From NCBI RefSeq assembly GCF_000014885.1, contig NC_011566.1, forward strand, positions 2,833,501 to 2,897,500: DNA of 64,000 nt. Reading direction: 5' to 3'. Position 1 is the first letter of the stretch. Every line of letters starts with the position of its first letter. Source of the stretch: Shewanella piezotolerans WP3 (GTDB taxonomy: Bacteria > Pseudomonadota > Gammaproteobacteria > Enterobacterales > Shewanellaceae). Positions 27,501 to 36,284 of the stretch are shown piece by piece. A program made the translations under genes and the position numbers. A model generated the notes under the pieces. It was not told where the DNA came from. It worked only from the letters and a program-made list of their open reading frames with translations, and did not search any database.

Positions 27501-28487
27501 TTTATCAGGCAAGACAACTGTTTCGAGCCGTGTAGAAAAGCCAGCACCTTCATAGTTATAATGCCAAGTGCGGCCATTAGCGACCACCCTCGTGACTAAA
27601 TGGTTATTCGGTGACGCTAAGTCATAATGTAACGTAATTAAACGGCCGTCACTCGAAGATATCTTCCTGAGAAACTTGCGGGTACTCGCTAAGCCAGTTT
27701 TCACATCCTCATAATGATAATTGACCATGTTACCAAAACGGTCCTCAATTTGGCTAACATAGAGATAAACTGTATAGGACACAACACTGCCAGTGTTATT
27801 TCTAATTACACGCCCTGACGCTAGCACTTTTTCATTAAATGTATAGGTCAAACCTTTTGGGGACTCAACCACATACATTTCGCCTGAGGCAGTAGTATTA
27901 GCTTTACAACTTACGCGCCAATTTGACAGTGTTCCTTTAGGGTATCCGTCCCCCGAGCCTGTGTAGACGAGCTGCTCTGAGACTTGATTAGGCACATGGA
28001 GAAATTCGCCATTAAAATACTCTGTAGAGCTGAACGTACCATTTCCGTAATGAATATCACGTTCACGCTCTTCACTACATTCTTTGTCACGTCCCCATGG
28101 ACCAGACATACTTGAGCTTATTATTTCAGTAGTGCGGACATGAGGGATATCTAACGCCCAGTCTGCTAATGCTGTTTTTTCCCGCGAGCCCAAAAATCCG
28201 CCTTTAAACTTACGAGTGATAGCCACAGGGATCTTGTTATTCCCAGGTATAGATACATCTGTATGGACAAAGCTAACCGACCCACTGTTTAAGTCAATTC
28301 GTTCACCTAGTAAGTCAGTGGTTTCTGAAGTTACCGTGCTTTTGTCATTTAAGCCTAAATGTGCATAGTCATTGGCTGAAGGCGTATGAATCTCTTCATC
28401 TCCACCACCAGCGGAAAGAGCTACAGCAGGAGGAATGCCTGCAACTAACCCTCCTATCAAAATCGAAGTTGCTAATATTAAGTTCAA
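24585..28487 (-). CDS. Rhs/YD-repeat shell protein, secreted
   Basis: 1300 residues with many YD repeats (for example YDSLGRIIKVS, YDANGNLTKLT, YDGLGNILSRS) that form the hollow Rhs shell. It has a signal peptide in the first ~24 residues and an N-terminal region typical of secreted Rhs (LLGERIDLNSGSVSFVHTDV). It ends KVDSVYVNSALIAEVEID, exactly where ordinary Rhs proteins continue into the core; the next gene, 14 bp later, carries that core with its own signal peptide. The start is TTG at 28487 with AAAGGAA before it. It likely exports with its partner to deliver the toxin tip. Confidence 0.86.
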   Translation of the reverse strand: MNLILATSILIGGLVAGIPPAVALSAGGGDEEIHTPSANDYAHLGLNDKSTVTSETTDLLGERIDLNSGSVSFVHTDVSIPGNNKIPVAITRKFKGGFLGSREKTALADWALDIPHVRTTEIISSSMSGPWGRDKECSEERERDIHYGNGTFSSTEYFNGEFLHVPNQVSEQLVYTGSGDGYPKGTLSNWRVSCKANTTASGEMYVVESPKGLTYTFNEKVLASGRVIRNNTGSVVSYTVYLYVSQIEDRFGNMVNYHYEDVKTGLASTRKFLRKISSSDGRLITLHYDLASPNNHLVTRVVANGRTWHYNYEGAGFSTRLETVVLPDKQLWHFAFTGLDNPVDLANCDVVTGSGVGISITHPNGLRGQYSLAMRRHGSTNTVKVYNSHKNIHYTKKCRLNRAVVAKTISGNNLPTLRWSYEYSQNDGAYKQDKIYNYHKISSPYPAEYINNVDYKRTTVSSPDGSKTMYYHNRDYSSVLDGKLVVTEFYDTDGSSLLKRVINTYKQGPFVGSVGTPFVNTKPKTTRALLNKRTVELIQAGIKQKYYTDFSSFNAYGLAEETKEYNSFNQEVRYTKQGYYHDTQHYLLNLPTTTHVSSDSTFSSSELVAQQTYHTAAAYKSLPSESFTFGKWYKRNESYYTSGTQAGLPKRTRFNASIEPDGTGSVGNSWSESGNYHRGIAQVTTKPQSLSTATLTSKKVVDNNGWVTKITDPKGQTVDYKYDSLGRIIKVSPANGGWSKTSISYTAAVGGEEGLISKGGVIKVTEKGNWRNTTYYDGLQRPILNKVGAVGDSSSSIYVRKTFDSYGKVTFESQPSSAALNSKGSVLTYDALGRLTQALRKSDNAVTQIKYLSGNRKQVTDAKGNVTTTTYQAFGSPSYSKPTLIEAPDSSDTRISYNKFGQVTSISQGGVTEKRLYDAYQQLCKTYRPETGVTAYGYNAQRQPIWRAEGTSGGSSSCAASAVPASHKVLLAYDNLGQLKTENFPDSTPDNHYRYDANGNLTKLTSGSGSSAIVWDYQYNSLNLVEKETLAIDGKSFVLDWGYNALGAISSLKYPSGETVSYAPNALGQATKAAITAYQYASDLTYHPNGQLKRLRYGNGIERNIALDSTGRIDEINDKIGSSYQLRLDPRYDKNDNVTGVIDWVSRVNDIDNMHYDGVDRLESADGRWGAGSYSYDGLGNILSRSINGSSINYHYNSLNRLNNITGAYRYSYGYDTRGNVKHNGRYGLTFNRANQVSAAKDNSYRYDGHNRRVKQTTPKGVSYSVYSQGGTLLHRTKPSGSKVDSVYVNSALIAEVEID

Positions 28488-28672
28488 CGTATATTCCTTT
28501 ATACAGTTTATAAAATTCGGCGTAGTGTAATAGACTTACAACACTAAATGCACATGAATATTATTAACATTAAAATACAAAAAGATAAAACAGACATTAG
28601 TTCTTAACTGTGAAACTGGTAATTTATAGAACAGTAGTTACTTCAAGGACTAAAATAAACCAGAAATAAAAG

Positions 28673-28770
28673 ATGTTACATACGTAGATAAACGATATCC
28701 CGACGAATTCAAAACTTAAGGGGTTCATCAGGTCACTGGACGTGGATACCTGATTGCCAATGTTAAATAG
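28673..28770 (+). pseudogene. Remnant of an IS3-family orfA
   Basis: The reading VDKRYPDEFK...HQVTGRGYLIANV parallels MRGKRYPDEFK...KQVTERGYQIADV of the intact element at 19314, with two stop codons. Only about 30 codons survive. Confidence 0.65.
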
Positions 28771-29164
28771 CTAAATTATTATTAACTAATAACAAACAGC
28801 CTGTTCCTTCTTTAAGAAGTTCAGCATCGAAGATGCAAACAATCAATTTCTAGTAATGAGCGATATCAAAATACAAAATGCTCAAAAGTAATCGGTAAAG
28901 ATGAAATATGCTGAATTTCAGATAAAGAGAAACTGCTCAAAGAATAGGTCTAAAAATTTAGTATATAGATAATTAAGATTGCCGGTAGTTGGCGACAGGT
29001 ATCAGCAACAACTCGCAAAATAACGTCGTGGTTTGCTAAATGCTTACGATAACTATTGGGTCTATATTGAGAACTGAATACGCACGCACTGGCTAGCACG
29101 CTTGATTACCATTAAATCGCTTTACTCAGATTTAGAAAGTTACACTGTGGTGTTCATAGTAAAG

Positions 29165-29197
29165 AAAAAGACAATATAGTTTCCTATACTGTCTTTT
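29165..29197 (-). terminator. Terminator of the RND efflux operon
   Basis: AAAGACAATATAG pairs imperfectly with CTATACTGTCTTT around a TTTC loop; the minus strand ends in TTTTTCTTT. It lies just beyond the stop of the permease gene. Confidence 0.75.
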
Positions 29198-29224
29198 CTC
29201 GATAACTGCTGAATTAACGAGCTA

Positions 29225-32200
29225 TCAGTCGGCTAACTCTTTCTCAAGCTGCTGCGCTACCAATTCAGGTGAACCAGAGTTCTTAGCCAGTAATGAGTAA
29301 GCCACTGGAATAACAAACAAGGTAAAAAATGTCGCTAAGCTAATACCTGACAACACCACAACACCAATAACAAAGCGGGTTTCCGCGCCAGCCCCTTGTG
29401 CCATCACTAAAGGAATAGCGCCTGCAGCGGTTGTGATCCCTGTCATTAAAATAGGGCGTAGTCGCTGACTTGAAGCTTGGATAATTGCATCTTTAAACTC
29501 TACGCCTTTATCACGTAGCTGGTTAGCAAATTCAACAATCAAAATACCATTTTTGGCAGCAAGACCAACTAGCATAATGATCCCTATTTGGCTGTAAATG
29601 TTTAGGCTTTGACCTGTTGCCCATAGTCCGATTAAAGCGCCTAAAGTGGCTAGTGGAACCGTAAGCATTATGACCACCGGATGCACATAGCTTTCAAACT
29701 GGGCTGCCAATACCAAGAATACGATACCTAGCGCTAAGATAAACACAAAGTACATCGAATTGCCTGAGTCTTGATAATCTAACGATTGGCCTTTATAGCT
29801 CACTATCGCCTCAGCAGGCAGGTACTCATGCGTTAAATCATTGAGGTAATCAAGCGCCTCACCCAAACTATAGCCGTCGGCAAGATTCGCCTCAATGGTA
29901 ATGGCTCGCATGCGGTTATAACGGTTTAACTGACTTGCATCGGCAAACTCTTCCACACTAACAAGGTTAGATAATGGAATAAGCTCCTGAGTACGATCTG
30001 AACGCACATAGATATTTTCTAGATCGGTTGCTGTATTTTGATTTTCTCGATTACCTTCAATAATGACGTCGTACTCTTCACCGTCACGCATAAAGGTCGT
30101 TACTAATCGAGAACCTAACATCGACTCTAGCGTGCGGCCAATGTGTGAGATAGACACGCCCAGATCTGATGCTCTGTCTTTATCTATTACCACTCTGAGT
30201 TGTGGCTTAGTCTCTTTGTAGTCATGATCTAACCCAACGAGATTTGGATTCTCTTTAGCCTTTTCAAGAATAGTATCGCGCCAGCGAGCTAATTCATCAT
30301 AACTTGGGCCGCCTAAAACAAACTGTACAGGTTTACCAACTCCACGACCAAATGCTTGCCGCATCACCGGGAACGCTCGCACACCAGCGAGATCTGACAA
30401 GCGACCACGTATATCGCCGATGATCTCAAATGCACTGCGTCTAACCGCCCAATCTTCCAATACAATAATCGCCATCCCATTAGAAAAGTTTGAACTACGA
30501 CCAAAACCACGTGGTGCTCGGATAAGTAATCGCTTAATCTCACCGGCTTCAACTAACGGCATCAGCCTGTTTTCAATCTCGTCCATGTAAGATTCGATGT
30601 ATTCGAAACTTGCACCTTGAGGGCCATTGACGATCAGGAACATCGACCCCCTATCCTCTCTTGGAGCAAACTCTTGCGGCACTTCTTTAGCAAGGTATGC
30701 ACTACTGACCAAAGCGATAAGAATCAGCGATGAAACTAACAATGGGTGTGACATTGCCTTTCGAAGCCACGCTCGGTATCCCGCAGACAGTTTATCCATA
30801 CCGCTGTCTATTTTTCTAACCAACCATGGCGACTGCCCAGCAGGCTTTAACACTTTAGAGCACATCATCGGACTAAGCGTTAATGCAACGATACTAGAAA
30901 AGATAACCGCCGCACTCATGGCAACCGCAAACTCTTTGAACAGTTTACCCAAATCGCCTTCTAAGAAGGTGATCGGCATAAATACCGCTACCAGCACTAA
31001 CGTTGTAGCGACAACCGCAAAAGCGACTTCTCTTGCTCCTAAAAATGCGGCTTTAAGAGGAGAATCCCCCTCCTCAATACGACGGTGAATATTCTCTAAA
31101 ACTACAATCGCATCATCAACCACCATACCAATGGCTAAAATCATTGCCAGAAGTGTTAGCAAATTAATGGTATAACCCAATGCATAAAGTACGATAAATG
31201 TCGCCATTAACGACACGGGTACCGTTAACGCAGGGATCAACATCGCCCGAACGCTGCCCAAAAACAGATAGATCACCACGATAACCAAAAACATCGCAAT
31301 AAACAGAGTTTGGTAAACTTCTTTGACGGATGCCTCAATAAACACAGAACTGTCGTATGAGCGCTTAATCTCCATGCCCGCGGGTAATGTTGGATTGATT
31401 TGATCAACCAGCTCATTGGCAGCTCTGGCTACATCCAGTGTATTGGCTGTTGATTGCTTAGAAACACCTAGTCCAATCATCGCCTCACGATTTCCTCTAA
31501 AGGTAATACGTTCCTCTTCAGAACCAATCTCTACTTTTGCTACATCACCAAGTTTAATGAGATAACCATCGTCTCCTTCAGCCAGCACCAAATTAGCAAA
31601 ATCGTCCGAAGTTCTAAAACTTCTTTCAAGCCTTACGGTAAAATGACGCTCCTTTGATTCAACGCTACCGGCAGGTAGTTCTACGTTCTCAGAGCGAAGT
31701 GCTTTTTCAATATCAGCCACTGTAAGATTACGTGCAGCGAGTGCTTGTCTGTCGATCCACACACGCATGGCATAAACTTTACCGCCACCGAGTCGCATAT
31801 TCGCCACACCATCAATCACTGAAAAGCGATCAACCAAGTAGCGCCTTGCATAATCCGTTAGTTGCAACGTGTTCATCTGATCAGAGACTAGGTTTAGCCA
31901 CATAATGACTTCATCACCACCGTTGGCCTTTTGCACTTCTGGTGGTTCAGCTTCTTCCGGTAAATTATTCAATAAACCAGAAACTCTATCGCGTACATCG
32001 TTTGCCGCAGCCTCAATATCTCGGCCAACATCAAATTCTAGGGTAACCCGTGAGCGACCATCACTGCTTGAGGAACTAATATGTTTAATGCCCTCTACAC
32101 CACTTATTCGATCCTCTACAAGCTGAGTGATACGGCTTTCAACTACCGCAGCACTTGCGCCGCGATAATTGGTTTGAATGGAAACCACTGGAGGGTCAAT

Positions 32201-32317
32201 ATTTGGATATTCTCGCAGCGGTAACTTCTCAAATGCTACAAGACCAAAGACGATTAACAGGATACTGATAACCGAAGCGAAAACCGGCCGCTTAACCGAA
32301 ATATCAGTTAAGATCAT
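29225..32317 (-). CDS. RND-family multidrug efflux permease (HAE1 type)
   Basis: 1030 residues, inner-membrane proton-driven exporter. The first membrane helix begins VKRPVFASVISILLIVFGLVAF; the 12-helix, two-large-loop layout is complete. The central helices contain the paired acids in MVVDDAIVVLENIHRR that form the proton relay. The C-terminal helices carry AAKNGILIVEFANQLRD. The gene overlaps the adaptor gene by 4 bp (ATGA-type). No outer-membrane channel gene is nearby, so TolC elsewhere is probably used. The substrate is not predictable. Confidence 0.92.
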   Translation of the reverse strand: MILTDISVKRPVFASVISILLIVFGLVAFEKLPLREYPNIDPPVVSIQTNYRGASAAVVESRITQLVEDRISGVEGIKHISSSSSDGRSRVTLEFDVGRDIEAAANDVRDRVSGLLNNLPEEAEPPEVQKANGGDEVIMWLNLVSDQMNTLQLTDYARRYLVDRFSVIDGVANMRLGGGKVYAMRVWIDRQALAARNLTVADIEKALRSENVELPAGSVESKERHFTVRLERSFRTSDDFANLVLAEGDDGYLIKLGDVAKVEIGSEEERITFRGNREAMIGLGVSKQSTANTLDVARAANELVDQINPTLPAGMEIKRSYDSSVFIEASVKEVYQTLFIAMFLVIVVIYLFLGSVRAMLIPALTVPVSLMATFIVLYALGYTINLLTLLAMILAIGMVVDDAIVVLENIHRRIEEGDSPLKAAFLGAREVAFAVVATTLVLVAVFMPITFLEGDLGKLFKEFAVAMSAAVIFSSIVALTLSPMMCSKVLKPAGQSPWLVRKIDSGMDKLSAGYRAWLRKAMSHPLLVSSLILIALVSSAYLAKEVPQEFAPREDRGSMFLIVNGPQGASFEYIESYMDEIENRLMPLVEAGEIKRLLIRAPRGFGRSSNFSNGMAIIVLEDWAVRRSAFEIIGDIRGRLSDLAGVRAFPVMRQAFGRGVGKPVQFVLGGPSYDELARWRDTILEKAKENPNLVGLDHDYKETKPQLRVVIDKDRASDLGVSISHIGRTLESMLGSRLVTTFMRDGEEYDVIIEGNRENQNTATDLENIYVRSDRTQELIPLSNLVSVEEFADASQLNRYNRMRAITIEANLADGYSLGEALDYLNDLTHEYLPAEAIVSYKGQSLDYQDSGNSMYFVFILALGIVFLVLAAQFESYVHPVVIMLTVPLATLGALIGLWATGQSLNIYSQIGIIMLVGLAAKNGILIVEFANQLRDKGVEFKDAIIQASSQRLRPILMTGITTAAGAIPLVMAQGAGAETRFVIGVVVLSGISLATFFTLFVIPVAYSLLAKNSGSPELVAQQLEKELAD

Positions 32318-33399
32318 GCTACTGGCTCCACACTTGCTTGTTTAAGAAAACTAAATCTTTCGCTAAACGTTACTTTAACGGCATCACCAGGTCTAACCTT
32401 TAGGATCCCTCTGATAACGACTTGCTCATCAAGTTCAATGCCGTCTAAAATTTCAACCCAGCCGCGTTTACGTAATCCAAGCGTCACTTGTTTTTGTTCA
32501 ACCACACCTTCCTCATTAACCAGATAAACATAGTGCCTATCCTGTACAGGTATAATGGCCGATTCAGGCAGAATAAGGGCTTCTCGGCTTTGTTTGATAA
32601 GTTTTACCTTCATCAACATACCGGGTAGCAAACGATGTTTCGGGTTGGGGATCTCTGCTCGAACAATCACGGCGCGGGTTTGTGGGTTAATGCGGCTATC
32701 GATAGATGTCACTTTGCCAATGAACATTTCACCATCGAAGGCTACAGCGCTTGCTTCGACCGTCTTTCCGATCGCTAACGATTGCAAGAAGCGCTCAGGT
32801 ACTGAGAAATCTAGCTTGATTACTGATATGTCATCTAAAGTCGTAATTGCTTTACCGGGCGTCACCAACGCCCCCACGCTCACTTGACGCAAACCTAACG
32901 CACCCGAAAATGGTGCACTAATGCGCCTATCACTAAGCGCAGATTGAGATTGTACTAATTCAGCTTTAGCGGTGTCGATAAGAGTTTGCAGTCTATCTCT
33001 TTCAAGCTCTGCAATCGTTTGGCTCGTGACGAGAGTCCGTATTCGATCTAACTCTCGTTGATGATCTTTGACTTTTACCTTAGCAACGGTAACACGTGCT
33101 TTTTGCTCACTATCTTGTAACTGTACCAGTAAGCGCCCCTTCTCAACTAAGTCACCATCGTCAAAATTAACCTTGGTAACCACTTCAGAGACTTTTGGGG
33201 TAACGGTAATCGACTCGTTTGCTTTGCTGGTTCCTAACGCTTCAACTTCATCACGAATCGGTTGAATAGCGGCTTTCGCTACAACAACATTGGGCGTAGG
33301 CCTCGATTTTTTGGCTTTGGTTACATTATCAGTTTTAAGATATTGGTAACCAAAGGCGGCAGCTAATGCAATTAGTATAATTATTGTTATTTTTTTCAT
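32314..33399 (-). CDS. RND periplasmic adaptor (membrane fusion protein)
   Basis: 361 residues with an N-terminal membrane anchor (ITIIILIALAAAFGYQYL), a beta-barrel/lipoyl domain (DGDLVEKGRLLVQLQD), a short alpha-hairpin with the RDRLQTLIDTAKAELVQS region, and a C-terminal barrel (LPGMLMKVKLIKQSREALILPESAI). It joins the permease gene by a 4-bp overlap, first gene of the operon. No regulator gene is next to it. Confidence 0.92.
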   Translation of the reverse strand: MKKITIIILIALAAAFGYQYLKTDNVTKAKKSRPTPNVVVAKAAIQPIRDEVEALGTSKANESITVTPKVSEVVTKVNFDDGDLVEKGRLLVQLQDSEQKARVTVAKVKVKDHQRELDRIRTLVTSQTIAELERDRLQTLIDTAKAELVQSQSALSDRRISAPFSGALGLRQVSVGALVTPGKAITTLDDISVIKLDFSVPERFLQSLAIGKTVEASAVAFDGEMFIGKVTSIDSRINPQTRAVIVRAEIPNPKHRLLPGMLMKVKLIKQSREALILPESAIIPVQDRHYVYLVNEEGVVEQKQVTLGLRKRGWVEILDGIELDEQVVIRGILKVRPGDAVKVTFSERFSFLKQASVEPVA

Positions 33400-34012
33400 G
33401 ACTTCCCTAACAAACTGCGTTATTCAATTAGGGGTAGTTTACCTAGCTAAAACCAAGCTTCAATACGTTTTACCTTTTCTTACAAATAACACACTTCATT
33501 CACATACTTATAGGCAGCATATTATAGTAATTTATCGCTTAATCGAGTCAATAATACAACGTTTTACCTCTCTAGTAGTTTTAGCTGTTCACAAACAAAA
33601 CCTAACACGCATAAACGTTTGGTTCATCTTATACCAATTGCATTAAAAGTTTGACCATTCAGCGGGAATTCAAAACGCTGTAGGCAAGTAGTGGAATTTG
33701 AGCTAATAGTTATTCTCGGCTCTGGCATCCTGCTTCGCTCTACCTCCTAAATCCATTTAGTCGTATATCCAAATCTCATAGCGAAGCATACAGCGTTTTG
33801 AAACCCGCACTACGTGAGCCCCTCAGTCTTTCCACTTCTGCTTTGCATTGGCTTAAAAGGGAATAACCATTTCTTTACCAATGCGCTTTGAATTGAAAAG
33901 GCTGAGGGGCTCTGAATTGGTCAAATACTTAATGCAATTGGTATTAATAAGAGCCAATCAAGCATTACACCGTAGAAAAGTAGTTATCACGCTAGTGCTA
34001 TTAAAAAGGCAA
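33400..34012. other. Intergenic stretch between the efflux operon and bamC, holding a MITE copy
   Basis: No coding frame of quality. It contains MITE copy 1 at 33632-33943 and, near 33400-33630, the promoter side of the adaptor gene without a clear box. Confidence 0.6.
33632..33943. repeat. MITE copy 1 (312 bp)
   Basis: Ends TACCAATTGCATTAA and TTAATGCAATTGGTA, flanked on both sides by a TTA target duplication. It has the same interior as the copies at 45 kb and 54 kb but with two internal deletions. Inner inverted segments (AATTCAAAACGCTG with a matching CAGCGTTTTGAA) allow a strong hairpin. Confidence 0.88.
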
Positions 34013-34041
34013 TAAAAAAGGAGCCATATAGGCTCCTTTCG
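34013..34041 (-). terminator. Terminator after bamC
   Basis: AAAGGAGCC pairs with GGCTCCTTT around TATAT; the minus strand ends in a T-run before TTGCC. It closes the dapA-bamC operon. Confidence 0.85.
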
Positions 34042-34057
34042 TTGCAACAGTTATCGA

Positions 34058-35158
34058 CTAACGGACTTTACGATCTTCTTCCATTAGCTCTGAGAAACCT
34101 TCATAGACGGCGATAACAACTTCGCTTTCTAATGGTTGATTATCAGCACCAAGTAGGTGGATCTGTGTTTTATCGTCAGCGCTATCATCTTTGAGCTCAA
34201 TACGGTAAGAGCCTTCATCTAAACTCAGTTTTTTCTCACCCCATAAAGAGCTCCAAAACCCTGAATCATCAACCACGTTGATATAAAGTAGACCTTTGTT
34301 ACTGTCCATATCTACAATTTCGAAGCCCATTTCAGGTAAAACGATACGTAAACGATCCCACGTACGCTTGAACTTAGCATTGGCTAGCCAGTAAGCTGGT
34401 TCGTCTTGCTCAGAGATCAAGTCTACGTCAATACCAAGACTTTGCTTTAGACGCTTAGCTTTCATAGCTTGGGCACGTTTAATACTCATATAACTAATAG
34501 AATCATTCAAGATATCAATCGTATAACGACGCTTATCTTCTCCGCTAAGCAAAATCTCCTGTTGCTCACCGTCATATGACTCTTCGTGCTCAATCAAACT
34601 GATTGTCACGCTACCGCTACGGCCATGTGGACGAATATCAACGTCATACTTATAGCGTTGGCGCAACAGGTAAACTTTGTCACTCCCCCATAAGCTAGAC
34701 TCAACCACTTCAGAGCTTTCAATCCAATCAGTCTCAAAGGTGCCAGCTTCATAGTCTTCAGCACGGATCTGAACTGACTCACTTGCAAAGTACTCTTTTA
34801 AGACATCAAAAATCTCTTGCTTTAGGTCAGAATCATTATCAATCGACTCAACCATAATTTTGATATTGTCATCACCCTCTTCGACACGCGTTCCCGCCGC
34901 CATAGGCAATACTTGCAGCGGAGGACGAATATCTAAGTTGCTGCCGACTAATGTCTTATCAACTTTAGCGCCAACCTCAGGGATGTCATATTCTTTACTG
35001 TATGTCGGTTGGTTAAGTCCATCAGGAATAACCAGTTTAGGCGCTGATGCTAGATCTTGATATTGCTGATCAACATCATTCGCTTGCCTTCTATCAATTG
35101 GTGTACTGCACGCTGTTACAGCCGCAATCAGTATTAATGGTGATACTTGCTTTAGCAT
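34058..35158 (-). CDS. bamC: Outer-membrane assembly lipoprotein BamC
   Basis: 366 residues, a periplasmic-side lipoprotein of the BAM complex. Signal peptide with lipobox A-V-T-A-C (Cys17). The N-terminal unstructured part (ANDVDQQYQDLASAPKLVIPDGL) matches BamC segments that lie on BamD. Two helix-grip domains follow (about 95-210 and 240-340). It is 6 bp downstream of dapA on the same strand, the usual gene order. Confidence 0.92.
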   Translation of the reverse strand: MLKQVSPLILIAAVTACSTPIDRRQANDVDQQYQDLASAPKLVIPDGLNQPTYSKEYDIPEVGAKVDKTLVGSNLDIRPPLQVLPMAAGTRVEEGDDNIKIMVESIDNDSDLKQEIFDVLKEYFASESVQIRAEDYEAGTFETDWIESSEVVESSLWGSDKVYLLRQRYKYDVDIRPHGRSGSVTISLIEHEESYDGEQQEILLSGEDKRRYTIDILNDSISYMSIKRAQAMKAKRLKQSLGIDVDLISEQDEPAYWLANAKFKRTWDRLRIVLPEMGFEIVDMDSNKGLLYINVVDDSGFWSSLWGEKKLSLDEGSYRIELKDDSADDKTQIHLLGADNQPLESEVVIAVYEGFSELMEEDRKVR

Positions 35159-35164
35159 TTATTA

Positions 35165-36046
35165 TTAAACCTCAATTCGGGCATTTTTCATTGCTTCTAG
35201 CAACAGACCATGAAACTCACTAGAAAGTTCAGTTAAAGGTAAACGAATTTCTCCTTTACTGATAAGTCCCATTTGATGAGCAGCCCATTTTACAGGGATC
35301 GGGTTAGCTTCACAAAATAAAGCGCTGAACAAACTTTGCATCGACTTTTCAACAGCAATCGCTTCTTCAGTATTGCCAGCAAGTGCGGCATCACACATCG
35401 CTTTAAATGCTTTAGGGACGATGTTGTTAGCAACCGAAATGATACCGTTGCCACCCAAAGTTAAAAATTCGCGCGCTGTAGCGTCATCACCACTGTAAAG
35501 TAAAAAATCGTCGCCGCACAAACTTCGAAGTTTACTTACACGAGAAAGATCGCCAGTGGCTTCCTTTACACCAATAATGTTACTAACGCTTGCTAGCTCT
35601 GCTACCGTTTCAGGTAACATATCAACCGAGGTGCGGCCGGGTACGTTGTACAATATCTGAGGAATATCAGTGCTTTGCGCTACCGCTTTGTAATGTGCAA
35701 CCAAGCCTTTAGGAGATGGTTTGTTATAATATGGCGTCACGCCCAGCATGGCTTCAACACCAACACTAGAAAGACCTTTTGTTAGCTCTATCGCTTCTGC
35801 GGTAGCATTGGCTCCATTACCACCAATAATTGGAATGCGGCCAGCGGCGAAACTTACCGTCTGTTGGACGACTTGAATATGCTCTTTTGCAGGCAGAGTT
35901 GCTGACTCACCAGTAGTGCCAACTGCAACGATGCCATCGGTACCTTGGGCGATATGGTACTCAACTAAATTCTCAAGACTCTTATTATCTACTGTGCCAT
36001 CACTATTCATTGGTGTGATTAAGGCAACGATGCTTCCGTTTATCAT
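35165..36046 (-). CDS. dapA: 4-hydroxy-tetrahydrodipicolinate synthase
   Basis: 293 residues, TIM-barrel class I aldolase family. It condenses pyruvate with aspartate semialdehyde in lysine/diaminopimelate synthesis. Visible are GTTGESATL (pyruvate and substrate contacts), the YNVPGRTSVDM segment with Tyr133, and the Schiff-base Lys in IGVKEATGD near 161. Full length, and divergent from gcvR across about 240 bp. First gene of the dapA-bamC unit. Confidence 0.96.
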   Translation of the reverse strand: MINGSIVALITPMNSDGTVDNKSLENLVEYHIAQGTDGIVAVGTTGESATLPAKEHIQVVQQTVSFAAGRIPIIGGNGANATAEAIELTKGLSSVGVEAMLGVTPYYNKPSPKGLVAHYKAVAQSTDIPQILYNVPGRTSVDMLPETVAELASVSNIIGVKEATGDLSRVSKLRSLCGDDFLLYSGDDATAREFLTLGGNGIISVANNIVPKAFKAMCDAALAGNTEEAIAVEKSMQSLFSALFCEANPIPVKWAAHQMGLISKGEIRLPLTELSSEFHGLLLEAMKNARIEV

Positions 36047-36284
36047 GTGTATTCCCCAAGGGTTCAGGACTGGCTATGGTACTGATGGAATCAGTTAAAG
36101 ACAAGCACTAGTACGCAACTCGTTTCAGATTAATTATCAACTTGAAACATATTAAATATCTGAATTTGTAACTACGACAAGGATCGCAAATAGAGCAACA
36201 TGTGATAGCATTGCTGACCATGAAAAAAAAGCACCATGAAACTGCTGTTTTTTTGGGCTAACTAATATAAAAATGGGGTATTAA

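Larger units (their letters stand above)
28500..29220. other. Non-coding stretch with a decayed IS3 orfA fragment
   Basis: No intact gene. At 28660-28770 the plus strand matches the start of IS3 orfA (KRYPDEFK and GRGYLIAN in frame, with stops). The remainder shows only broken frames and the terminator at 29165-29197. Confidence 0.55.

Noticed and set aside
24700..28400. Open frames on the plus strand inside the Rhs shell gene
   Set aside because: They are by-products of the repeated YD codons; no ribosome sites, no family resemblance.
28990..29160. A second transposase remnant before the RND terminator
   Set aside because: Some phrases look like translated transposase, but no run of codons long enough to name a family.
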